64,000 nucleotides of DNA, from assembly GCA_018806985.1 (NCBI GenBank), contig JADANN010000256.1, positions 2,517,501 to 2,581,500 on the forward strand. The letters run 5' to 3'. A model generated the notes under the pieces. It made no database searches, had not been told where the DNA came from, and was given only the letters and a program-made list of their open reading frames with translations. Below, piece by piece: positions 54,700 through 64,000 of the stretch; positions within the stretch are counted from its first letter, which is position 1, and each line of letters starts with the position of its first letter. A program made the translations under genes and the position numbers. The DNA is from Angiostrongylus vasorum. Lineage: Eukaryota > Nematoda > Chromadorea > Rhabditida > Metastrongylidae.

Positions 54700-56170
54700 G
54701 TTTGCAAATACAGCTGATGTGTGCAGATGATGATGTCGAATAGCTTCGGGAATTTCCTGTAGCTAAACTCCTCTTCAAATTCACTGGAGTGTCATTTCGT
54801 ACATCTGTGCATAGCCTCGGGCTGTACAAAATAGTCTCGACTTACGTCAGCACTTTTCCTGCTTTTTTTCAGAAACATGGAAGTCTCTAATGATGTTCAT
54901 ATTGCTTCAAATAAAGACAGTCGCATACCACTGTGATTAAGTGGGAGTTCTGCCACTAATTTGCCAAATTTCTCCCAAGACGATGGCAATTTCTAGGGTT
55001 GGAGCACCCTTAAAACTTCTTTGGATTTTTAGTTGACCTTTGTGAATTTAATCCTACTTTGCATGAAATTTCGGCGCCTGACACTATTCTGTTGTCATGA
55101 TAGAACACTAAACTATCGTGAGAAATGAATTTGTTGTTACGTGCTTTAAACCGTTCACTTGTGTTACAGTACAAACAAATACTGCTGTTAACTGCAGATG
55201 AATGATTTTCTAAGAATCATCAAATGCATTTGCTAAGGAAATATTATACGTTAATTGAAATCAGAGGTTTATGCAAATATTTACAGCTTTTCAATGTTTC
55301 GATTATCCATTTCTTCGAACACAGAATCGCCAGTACCTCTCGCAACCCTCTCGATATCGTGACTGACTGAGCGCGAGAGGATTACTGCAGTAGGTTTCGG
55401 CGAACCCTCTGAAAGCAGAAGTTTGTTTACCGATGCAAAACTTTGTTAATTCAAATTGATATTATGTTATGATCTCGAACAACTGTTCATATTCGCGGGT
55501 CTTGATTTTTTAAGGCAATTTTACAGGAAACATGTCATCGAAATCATTTACGACTATCAAAGTGGTACTGCTAGACGGAGTAACTAAACCCACAGTACTT
55601 TATTCCCGAAACTATGAATGGTCAGGAGCTATGACGTATACAAGATTCATTTCCGTACTATCTACAACTTCTTCACATCTATGAACTGAAGACGGGATGG
55701 ATCGTCACTTGCACCTACGTTGTCCATCCCAATCTCTACCAGTATGCATGGTTTTCACAGTATAATTTACATATTTCATGGTGCTTGAAATGTATCCTAG
55801 CGCTTAGTTTTCTTCATTTTTTTTCAAGATAAGGCGAAAAAATTGATCTTACTTCTAGGAAAAACCATTTCGGGTTACAAATATTTACCAACAATATGCA
55901 TGTTTTCTCTTACTCTACCACGAGAAATTTGCTAGAGCACACAAACGTCTTTCTTCCTGTTTTAGAGGCTCGTATCTGGAGTTACGAACAGACAACTGGG
56001 ATTTCCTCTACTATAACGCGATCGTTGGTCTCTGTAGCAACCGCGATTTTTTGGAAAGCTTAATTTAAAAAGGAAAGACTTAAGTTGAGAGCAACATCTT
56101 CGAAAAATGTCTATGCTCTTCAAACTACGAAACGAATTTTGTTGTGTCCAGCCCTCAGATCTCCAACATT
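54700..56170. other. No recognisable feature
   Basis: AT-rich, no open block with splice support. Confidence 0.35.
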
Positions 56171-56179
56171 TTTAGCTGT

Positions 56180-56470
56180 CCATAAATTATCGCAAACTAC
56201 AGACCATGGAGAAAGTCTGTGCAGCAAAACAAATGATAAGAGCATTAAAATCACTGTGGACATTAAATAAAATGGTTCGTACTCCAGTTTTTCATTTGTC
56301 TCATCAGCGTGATTTTATCTTTCCTTTCGTTTCCGTGATTTCAGCGAATGTGGAATACATTGCTCTACAGAAGTGCATAGCAATTTGCAGTTGTTTAAAA
56401 AGTGGCACTAAGTCATTGAAAAACCTAGTTGAGGAAGAAACAAGTGGGCAGAAAAATTCTTCAACTTCTT
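56180..56470 (+). other. Possible two-exon coding block
   Basis: TTTTTAG acceptor (56178) then MEKVCAAKQMIRALKSLWTL to a GTTCGT donor (56274); TTTCAG acceptor (56344) then either a short in-phase end or, in another phase, YIALQKCIAICSCLKSG running to a stop at 56470. The better-looking frame does not phase, so confidence is low. Confidence 0.25.
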
Positions 56471-56479
56471 AACACATAG

Positions 56480-57825
56480 TGGACGATATGATTCTTATAA
56501 AACTCATAAAACAATATAATTGCTATAAATCCCATACTACCCATTTCCTTTCTGCTCGTTTCTTTTACAACACAGAATTTTTCGCTGCATTTTTCCCATT
56601 CAGTCGGTACTTTACCACAACGCAGAAGTTAGATGCATGCCGATTAAGGCCGTTCCCTATGGACCGTAATCTATAAAAAATTATCTATTGGTTTCATTCG
56701 TCTCACTGAGAAAAACGACCACTCAGGCGAAAGGTATTTGACTTCTCTGCCTTGGTCGGTGGAAGAAAGAGGGCTTTAGTTACTGTGAGTCACACATTAC
56801 ACACTGCTCGTGGTGAAAAAAATTGACGTTGTCCCATACGCCATCGCTTATACGTTAACATATTTTCCTCACATCTTCATTCACCAGTCATTAATAACAT
56901 CTAGCGAAATGGTGCTCATACTAAGAAGAGAACGACGAAATATTGTCTGTCTACTTGAGACCTTTAATTCAATAGTATTAGTAGTTCACAGAATGTGTGG
57001 AACAGTCTATTCCAGGGTCTATTTTTCCCAGCGGAAATGTAGTTCGGGGATGGCGCAATTAATAAACTAAACTTTTTTTTATAGTTAATTAATATAATTA
57101 ATATAAATAGTTAATAAACGGGATAAACTTCAAAAAATCATGGCAAATACGCAAGATTAGGATCGGTCTATCCGCCACTTGAGGTGTACTGCATTATGTA
57201 AGAGGCCTCTACTAGTGCTCCTTGTTAAACATGTCCTGGAAATTCCAATGCATAGAAATTGTTTTATAACGGACCTGTAACTTCGACAGAGCCGTTCAAT
57301 TGCGGCACTTCGTCGTCCGGGTGGAGGCTTTCTTGTGGGTACCACTGGACGGTTGGGTAGTGGAACATGACATCGTTCGGAGTAAATTGGACAAAAAACG
57401 ACTGCCTGAAATATATGAGCTATTATTTTCCCGAACGCCTTGGCTGTTGTCTCATCACCGCATTTGTGATACAAAAAAATCTCATTTTTACTGTATTTAT
57501 GTCGTTGTTTACGATACGAGCATTTTGTTTCTTTTCTGTCACCTGTTGCGCTGAAAATTGTGCAATTCTTATTCTAAGATCATTGTTTGCTCAGGATTAC
57601 GTGTTACGTGATTTTCGATCGGTTGGTCAGCCTATTGCAGGAGTCATTCGCTACTGCTGAAAGAATTCTATTATACGGAAGCAAAACTCCCTTCAATCCA
57701 CATGTGCCTAGGATGAAGACTTGGAAACGGTCTCCCAAGCTATTTTGGCTGTTAATATTGCAAAATAAATGCTTTTTGAGTCGTCAAGCTAACACGATAG
57801 ATCGATAAACATGTTTACTCGGCCA
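56480..57825. other. No recognisable gene
   Basis: Overlapping open frames on both strands around 57157-57554 give no recognisable motif. 57070-57110 is a short TTAATTAATATAATTAATAT palindromic AT tract. Confidence 0.35.
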
Positions 57826-57829
57826 TCGT

Positions 57830-58440
57830 TTTGATGTCTTGGTCTTCCTAAGAGCAGATGATCCCCGTCCATGGTCAACACTCGTTCGTGTTCTCAACGT
57901 GGCGTCTTCGTCGTCGTATACAGTGTGAGGCAAACTCAATCGGCAGCACTTTTTCATATGGGACGGTTCTTGTTGGTAATGATTGTCCGCAAAAAGACGA
58001 AAAAAAGTGCTAGCGGAATTAACATTTCTATCAGTCTCGTGTCAGGTTACTAATCCAAGAAGGTATTGATTATTAATGCCAAGGTTAAATGACGACTGGT
58101 TCAAAAAATATTCATTTATTACTTGCTATGCTAGCTAACATTATACCGATAGCTACAGAATGGATTGCCTCATTCGAGCGGTGCTTCAATGAAGAGGATT
58201 CGACTCGGGTACGACAGACATGCGAACACGAAAACACCACATTGGGAAGACGAACGAGTGTGGGCCATCGACTTTCGATTATCGGCTCTGAGGAACACGG
58301 AATCTTTGAAACCTTAGCCGAATAAACATTTTTTGTCAACTTCGTGCTAGCTTAGTAAGCCAAGGAGTTACTGATTATTAATGCCGAAGTTAAATGGCGA
58401 TCGCCTGAAAAAAATATTGATTTGCAACAATAAAATCAGG
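57830..58440 (+). repeat. Two HH units of the second upstream type
   Basis: Tails TGATTATTAATGCCAAGGTT (about 58067) and TGATTATTAATGCCGAAGTT (about 58372) lie some 305 bases apart in the same orientation. The second has its hammerhead remnant at 58282-58321: CTGAGGA, GAAAC, stem I TCGGCT/AGCCGA (6 bp), but the GTC is CTT. The first has only a weak remnant near 57850. Confidence 0.5.
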
Positions 58441-58679
58441 AAATAAACGTGAGAATTGACTATACTTGGACCAGTCCATTGTATTTATAATAGATTAATA
58501 AACACGTTAGTAACCTGATAAGTTGAATTCGTTAGTATATGAGTCCTTCGAACTCCAAAAATGTTTTAAAAGTAACCAAAATTTTAAGAATTTTAACGAA
58601 AATAACATCTTATCAAGTGTACGACTATAGAGAATATTCCACGAGAAATATCCTCTATCTTCCACTTTAACATCTCCCT

Positions 58680-59480
58680 TATAAATCATCTATTCATATT
58701 TATTAATCTTGTCATCCAAACTACTGCATTATAAAAATACTTAACATAATGCCCACATGCTTGCCTTACATTAAAATCCCTTTCTTAACTATCGGGCGCG
58801 CCACCAATTAAGGCAACTCTTTACCTATCGAGCACGGCTCATTGCTCGGAGACTTGACCCTGCAACCCAAGCCACTCGCTTGGATGTAGCCACGTCCCCC
58901 TAGCACAACCATTTGCCTTCTGGCAGCGTGTCGATCTAGCCGTTGCCCTTCCTTATCATGTTACATATCCTACTTAATCATCTTCTTTCACAACTGCTCC
59001 GTTTCACATAGGCAAAAAATAGTGTTAACTAAAGTCTTATGCTCTTGCATTATCAACATATTAAGGTTATCATCAATCCTCATGTAATCACTACTCGTTA
59101 TTAATCTAGCCACCTCAAATACTTGCACCCTTTATAAGTACCCTAGGAAATCCACCATAGCCACACTAAATCATTTGTTTAGGTCGTAATAAGGAGTTTT
59201 GTCAATTTTCACGTAGTTAATAGTGGTTGTTAATGCAGCAATTGTCTGTAACACTTACAATGTTCATTAGTACTCTACCTCGCAGAATCTTCGTCATTGC
59301 TAAAACAAACCTGTCCTCGTCTATCACATTCTGTCACTGTGATCAAGTAATTTTTACGCTGTCGTAGTCATACCAATATTTTCACATAAAAAGCATTCCT
59401 ATTTATATATCATATCCTCATAAACCCCCTTGAATAGCGCTCTACGTCATTATTAACGCAATTTGTTACCTATACTACTA
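58680..59480. other. Geneless block with C-over-G strand skew
   Basis: For about 800 bases C outnumbers G roughly two to one on the plus strand (for example 58861-58920 has about 24 C and 10 G). No repeat or open frame recognised. Confidence 0.45.
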
Positions 59481-59489
59481 CTGCTCAGC

Positions 59490-59705
59490 GCGTGTTTAGC
59501 GTAGTAGACGGAGGCATCCTGCACAATACACATGGGATCGATCCCCTGCGCCTGTAGCTCACAAAACCTTCCATCCCCCCGGAATCAGCAAATTGATCCA
59601 ATACTTGTCTGGGAGGATAGCAGCATTGGCTCGATACATCGATAGGCCACTGCGAGTCATTATAAAGGCCAGGTGTGCACCTACTGCCCATCGAACCACT
59701 TTGAT
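59490..59705 (+). repeat. SINE-A copy
   Basis: GTTTAGCGTAGTAGACGGAG head, GGGATCGATCCCC box B, CCATCCCCCCGGAATCAGC, TACTTGTCTGGGAGGATAGC, GCGAGTCATTATAAAGGCC. Confidence 0.8.
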
Positions 59706-59754
59706 TGTAATTAGTACATACATTTAGAATCTCATTGGATTGTTTTTTTATATA

Positions 59755-61048
59755 TCATGTGTGTAAACGCTTTAAATACTCAAGTTTTAGGTGTGGCAAA
59801 TCGCTGCAAATCAAGAAGATCCGCGTGGCAAAACTACCATCGCACACAACCGGCGAACTTTTTTGCTACGACGACAAATAACCCCATTCACCTACGAAAA
59901 ACCCAGGGGGAACACCAGCAATCCTTAATCGTTCTCTCTGCGCACAGAGTCTCCATGGGCGCCCCTAGCTAACAAACACGAAGACCACGCTTTTAGCGTT
60001 TTAACTAGGAAGTAGCTATAGGTACTTTGCAAGATTCACATGTTTAGTCTTTACTGCATTTCTGGCTAAAAATGCTGGGCTGGTTCTCCGCCTGTATGAT
60101 TGTTCTGAGAAAGAACCCGCGTTGCACGTCAGCGGTGATCACCAAGCAACCATCCTAGGTCACGTTGAAGCAGCAAACCATTAAGAGAATAGTGTATATT
60201 TTCGGAAAATAAGGTGATGTCAATCAAGAACACTCACTTTTTGGCCGAATCTGAATGGGTTCGGACAGACAAAGAGATACCGATTCATGAATTCCTTACA
60301 GAATTTCGTGAAATCGATACGTTTCTTCTTTTTATTCTCAGGTCTGAAATGACGTCTAATGTGAGAATCCATAACTGTTGAGAATAAAACTGAAACAGTG
60401 TAAAAATGAATAATAACTAAGATCCTGTTTAGATTGTCAGGTTGTAAAAGGGAGAAATGGATAATAAGAGAAATATGGACGAAATAGGCAAACATTAGCA
60501 TAACAGAAACAATACAGACTTTGTAACACCATTCGTTCGTTGGATGAGAAAACGTAACTCTAGCGACAAACTTTGTGGTGGCGTTAAAAACTTACGATAC
60601 ACAAAAAAGTGGACTTGATATCGTGGTCAAGTAAGAGGCGTCTTTATTTGTAAGCCAATTTTCCAAACATCATCATCAATTGCATTACCTTGCCATGTGG
60701 TACTTACGTTCTGGTAGTGGTTCTTTCGTTATTCTCTTCTGACTCGACATCAATAGGCGCCAATTCTCTTATTAAAGCTGTTCTACAAGTATTTTCGTTG
60801 GATTTTTTTCTTCCTTGACGGTAATTGATTAGTAATGAGTGTCAGTGGTATCAAAGAGCAAAGGCGACCGCTTAAGAGTCAAGATATGTTACTGACGGAA
60901 CAGTAGCCTGGTCCGGTTCATCCTTCGGAATGCGGAAGCAAATGTTTTCAAACGCTTGACAGAATTCACTTTCCTTATCATCCAGCTTGCGCTGACCGGT
61001 CATTGCGCATACTTTAACGTATTCCAGACGCAGTTCTGCACAGGCTTC
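59755..61048 (-). CDS. Cysteine-rich nematode protein gene, partial chain of four exons
   Basis: Minus-strand exons: 61048-60893 (TTTTTCAG acceptor, GTAACA donor; EACAELRLEYVKVCAMTG, then FCQAFENICFRIP); 60374-60238 (CAACAG acceptor, GTGAGT donor; FTKFCKEFMNRYLFVCPNPF); 59968-59892 (TTGTTAG acceptor, GTGAAT donor; LGAPMETLCAERTIKDCWC); 59803-59755 (TTTGCAG acceptor; DLPHLKLEYLKRLHT, stop). The last three join in phase. The first does not phase directly to the second, so an exon is missing; a lysine/arginine- and glutamate-rich block ending at GTAAGT near 60719 is a candidate. The repeated FCxxFxxxYxxxC / FCxxFxxxC pattern is reminiscent of nematode-specific secreted cysteine-repeat proteins of unknown function. 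The 5' end is not found. Confidence 0.5.
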
Positions 61049-61469
61049 CTGAAAAACATAGTAGTTTTTTTCGTTATTGGGAAAATGCCTGTCCAGTTCA
61101 ACAATCTCTTCGTAAGGTCTAACCGAAGAGCGTTTTTTGTCTTGTCAACCATATTATCCTAAAAATGTCGTTTTCAAGAATTTTCATCGTGGTTTTGCGT
61201 TCGTTAACCCTATGGGAATGACAGCGAGAAGAGAGAAATAGAAATAATTTTGCCCCCTATTCTCGTCTTTTGCACAATGAAAAAGCGATCGTGAGAAACA
61301 TGTTTCGTGCAGCCGCCGTGTGTGCACACGCAGAGAACCGAAGATGGAATCCCTGGACTTGGCTCGAAAAATAGCTATTTCCAATTGCTTTGAAACGGTA
61401 AATACTCGAAGTAGGCTTAGAGCAAAGATCACAACCCAAAATGAGTCTACTGGAGATAGGGGTTCCGTT

Positions 61470-62040
61470 CATCCTGCCCCCTCATTTCCAACAATAGAAC
61501 TGAAGCGAGGAAACGTTGCTTAAAAAGGGCCGATTTTGTTAAATCGGTAGCAATGACTGACATACTACTGAACATTCTAGCAAGCCAGCTAGTTCGTAAC
61601 AGTTTCATTTGATTATCCACGCGAAATGCAAAATTGCATAATGTTCTCTAACGGCAGAGATGCCGACTGCATGAGTTCGGCCACGGTCCACCCTAATCTC
61701 TTGTGAAGGGTGTGGGGACTAATACATTGGCGAACTGGGTAGGTCAATCTATTTCTGTATAGAAGAACACCTAGATGGTAGGCGTAAAATCGAACAAAGT
61801 ACTCCACTAGACGCGCATGGGACAGAGACATAACGGAGAAGGTTTTGAGGTAAAGGTTACTATTCTCGCACAGGAATCCAAAATGCCAACGAACTTTCGA
61901 GGCGTTTTCTTGTACTTACGCGTGATCACGCGCCATCTGTCATATCGTTTTTTGATATGGGCCACGAACACTCACCTTTATGAACATCTGTGCGACATAA
62001 ATAGCTGGAAGACAAAGAACAAAATGGTGAGTGTTTAAAA
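61470..62040 (+). pseudogene. Penelope-like element remnant, third copy
   Basis: Base-level parallel to the copy at 16110-16700: VPFI-like SVHPAPSFPTIELKRGN at 61470-61520, the AAATCGGTAGCAATGACTGA block, the decayed GIY-YIG region near 61660-61740 (TCTTGTGAAGGGTGTGGGGA), and GQRHNGEGFEVKVTILAQES at 61819-61880 in frame. It is shifted and stopped throughout, with HH15 about 100 bases further on. Confidence 0.65.
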
Positions 62041-62134
62041 GATGTTGTTTACTATACGATCAAAATTTAGGAACTGAATTTTCCGGTGGAGTTACGAAAG
62101 TGTTTGACTGAGTAGGTTGCGTAACAATTTGACT

Positions 62135-62178
62135 CTTCCAGGGTCTGAACAAGGCGAAGCCTGGAAACGTCAGCTATT
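62135..62178 (+). ncRNA. Degenerate hammerhead downstream of PLE remnant (HH15)
   Basis: CTTCCAGGGTCTGAACA (core G changed to C), AAGGCGAAGCCTG, then intact GAAACGTCAGC. The upstream TTTGACTGAGTAGGTTGCGT block is shared with HH6. Confidence 0.55.
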
Positions 62179-62391
62179 CTGATTGAATGAATGCCGTAAT
62201 AACAAACTCGCATTTGATCATAAACAGAACTGTGAATTAGAAATAATTCTGCTCATTGTTTGTCGTCACTTGTTGTAGCAGTGTGCATGAATTTATACCA
62301 TTCGCCGCCAAGGTGTTCCGATCACTGTTCCCTGGTCATTTTTCTCACCAGCCGATTTCTTCAATATGTTGCTAGTACTGTTTCTTTAAAG

Positions 62392-62578
62392 ATGACTGCG
62401 AGCGAAATTAGGGAAATGAATCCCGATACTCAGCGGTAAGTCGTGAGCTTTCTTAGGAAATACAGAACTTATGGCTCCATGTGAGCCCAGACCAGATCGC
62501 TGCCAACGAATCTCGATTTATCAGGTTTTCAAACTTCAGAACCACGTAGAGGTTACGAAAACGGGCGACAGCTTCTGA
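62392..62578 (+). other. Possible short two-exon gene
   Basis: ATG at 62392 directly after TCTTTAAAG; MTASEIREMNPDTQ to a GTAAGT donor (62436). An acceptor CCCAG (62490) joins in phase to PDRCQRISIYQVFKLQNHVE and VTKTGDSF, stop. Only 43 residues; chance is a serious alternative. Confidence 0.25.
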
Positions 62579-62579
62579 A

Positions 62580-63010
62580 AAAGCCGCGAGCTCGGATGGC
62601 TACAAAGTCATTTGGGAATCAGCAAACCAAATCCCACCGAAACCGCCTAGTGCTGTTTTCATTTAATAGTAGTGAACCAAGGATTTGAGAAAAAAAAGGG
62701 GAAAAAAAAACAGGGCAAAAATGTTTCATAGGGACATAAAAAAGCGGGAAGATGTGCATTTATCAAGCCACATAAAAAATCTCACGCCGAGTATTTGGAA
62801 ATATCTGCGTGGAGAACTTTTGTCAAACGTTCTCGGCTTTGCAAGATGAAGATTTTTTGCGGCACTTAATGCAGCAGAGTTTAGTGAGCAGTAACAGCAG
62901 TTAGAAATGTTGCTTGTGGAGATTAGAACGGGTTTGTACGTCCTTCCCTGGATTTAGTAATGTATTTCTTGTCACTTTTTTCCGGCCGAGGAAGGAAGAA
63001 ATCAATGCTA
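62580..63010. other. No recognisable feature
   Basis: A-rich tract at 62690-62715; nothing else identified. Confidence 0.4.
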
Positions 63011-63012
63011 AT

Positions 63013-63297
63013 TCATTTGACAAGTGTAGTAAAAGTAGGAGGTATCTTAAACCTGTGACCCCTATACAAACTAATGCATAGTGGGAAAGGTTTCCATCTC
63101 GGATATCTTAACATAAGTTGGTCCAATGGATGCAGACTACCTTGTCTTTTTTCTGTGATTTCGTTACTGCTAGCGACCGCCGTCTTGGCTGCATGAACTT
63201 TGCAAAACGCTAGCGTTGGATCGCGGTTGCATCCCATCGCTACGAGATCCCTACACTGACACAATGAGACGACACCAATAAGAATAAGTAGTCGCAT
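63013..63297 (-). CDS. Candidate small secreted protein, single exon or first exon
   Basis: The ATG (63297) lies three bases after a TTCCAG acceptor, the usual spliced-leader position. It encodes a signal peptide-like MRLLILIGVVSLCQC, then RDLVAMGCNRDPTLAFCKVH and, after a Lys-Arg, QGSLHPLDQLMLRYPRWKPF. The frame runs to a stop at 63013 (94 residues), though a donor before the stop is possible. The dibasic site after the signal region would also suit a neuropeptide-like precursor, but this is only a guess. It may be the missing first exon of the cysteine-rich gene at 59755-61048, which lies downstream on the same strand. Confidence 0.45.
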   Translation of the reverse strand: MRLLILIGVVSLCQCRDLVAMGCNRDPTLAFCKVHAAKTAVASSNEITEKRQGSLHPLDQLMLRYPRWKPFPLCISLYRGHRFKIPPTFTTLVK

Positions 63298-63404
63298 TTC
63301 CTGGAAGTAAGAATTTCTTCGACATATTTTAATTACAACGAAATTATGGATTTTCAAAACGATACGTGAAAAAACAGTGGAAGTAATTCGCAATCAAATT
63401 GGCT

Positions 63405-63690
63405 TTTCCAGGCTTTGAAGAAGGCACAATCCTTCGAAGCATCAGCTTTAGTGAATTAAGAGTATAATAACAACCTCTTGCGTGCTTATGAAGGAAACAG
63501 TGAACACTGGGAGTGTTATGTTTGGAGCTCGGTTTCATTATTCATTCGAGAAGTGCTACGCTCCAGAAGATCCGACTCGATGCAACTACGAAGAGCCTCA
63601 TCGCGATGACGAACAGGTGGTACAATCGATACGAATCATTACGGATGTGAGGGAGACGAATACGTTGAAACATTGGCAGAATAAAGTTTG
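63405..63690 (+). repeat. Two degenerate HH motifs in tandem (HH16, HH20)
   Basis: First at 63410-63448: GGCTTTGAAGA, AAGGCACAATCC, CGAAGCATCAGC, then tail AACAACCTCTTGCGTGCTTA. Second: upstream block GATCCGACTCGATGCAACTA (63571-63590), then TGTGAGGGAGACGAATACG and GAAACATTGGC near 63645-63677, followed by AGAATAAAG. Both cores are mutated. Confidence 0.5.
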
Positions 63691-64000
63691 ATAACATTCT
63701 CACATTAGCTTTGCCATTTAAGAAAATATTACGTCTGAATTCTTATGAATATTTGTCCGGTGAGGAATATCGAGCAAGTCAGTTGTGATGTTCATTGCCA
63801 TCTTCCTACTTGATGGACTGAAAGTTAGAGTGATCTACCGTGTTTTTCCTGTGAGTGAGATTGGTTCCCTTCTGTACACGCCCAATTATATCCGGAACAC
63901 AAGTGTGACAGTACGTTCGTGCAGAGCATGCACCTTGTACATTGCTCCAGGCTAAGGCATAAAATACAGTGACTGAGTACATAGGAGGCGATTGGAACCA
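63690..64000. other. No recognisable feature
   Basis: Nothing identified to the end of the window. Confidence 0.4.

Noticed and set aside
57157..57554. Transposase on either strand
   Set aside because: Both strands are open here but neither shows a DDE/D signature or known transposase blocks.

Overview
This is a eukaryotic window, almost certainly from a parasitic strongylid (hookworm-like, clade V) nematode. The reasons are short AG-terminated introns, splice acceptors lying 2-6 bases before start codons (the spliced-leader arrangement), a nematode-type multi-exon UDP-glucuronosyltransferase, RTE-type retrotransposons, and many tRNA-derived SINEs. No operons, tRNA genes, rRNA genes or CRISPR arrays are visible. 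Genes are sparse and split into small exons, so most exons below were found by joining open blocks at splice sites with matching phase.

Layout. 1-5 kb: a hammerhead-ribozyme copy, a decayed RTE fragment and SINEs. 5.1-7.5 kb: a candidate small secreted-protein gene (+). 8-20 kb: dense repeats (three SINE families, a fourth repeat family called C here, two RTE-B fragments, two Penelope-like element (PLE) fragments and a foldback element with a ribozyme motif on each arm). 21.1-21.5 kb: a two-exon candidate gene (+). 23-26 kb: a 3-kb decayed RTE element with endonuclease and reverse transcriptase. 27-37.1 kb: a UDP-glucuronosyltransferase gene (-) whose introns hold a second RTE copy, SINEs, (AT)n arrays and hammerhead units. 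It carries at least one internal frameshift and may be a pseudogene. 38-43 kb: repeats. 44-48.7 kb: a five-exon gene (+) ending in a Nanos-like CCHC zinc finger. An unassigned minus-strand gene lies at 44.9-45.3 kb inside its first intron. 53.7-54.0, 59.8-61.0 and 63.0-63.3 kb: three small putative secreted-protein genes (-). 61.5-62.2 kb: a third PLE fragment.

The most striking element is a short motif present about 20 times on both strands: CTGAAGA, then a 3-4 bp hairpin, then GAAACGTC, enclosed by a short outer stem. It matches a type I hammerhead ribozyme with no closed stem III. Its ACGT is self-complementary, so two copies could form stem III only as a dimer. Three copies lie just downstream of PLE open reading frames with GIY-YIG-region or C-terminal similarity. 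Others occur in tandem pairs or in inverted (foldback) units. Dimeric hammerheads associated with Penelope-like elements are described in the literature. The dense tandem and foldback units here, and a possible acidic reading frame running into the ribozyme in several copies, look worth a closer look.

Repeat names used here are local labels: SINE-A, SINE-B and SINE-D (tRNA-derived), family C (about 0.4 kb, ends in CAAGTATCAAGTA-type sequence), RTE-A and RTE-B (non-LTR elements), HH unit (hammerhead plus conserved tail). Repeat boundaries were judged by eye and are good to about 10-30 bases. Exon coordinates rest on visible splice signals and are not confirmed by transcripts.
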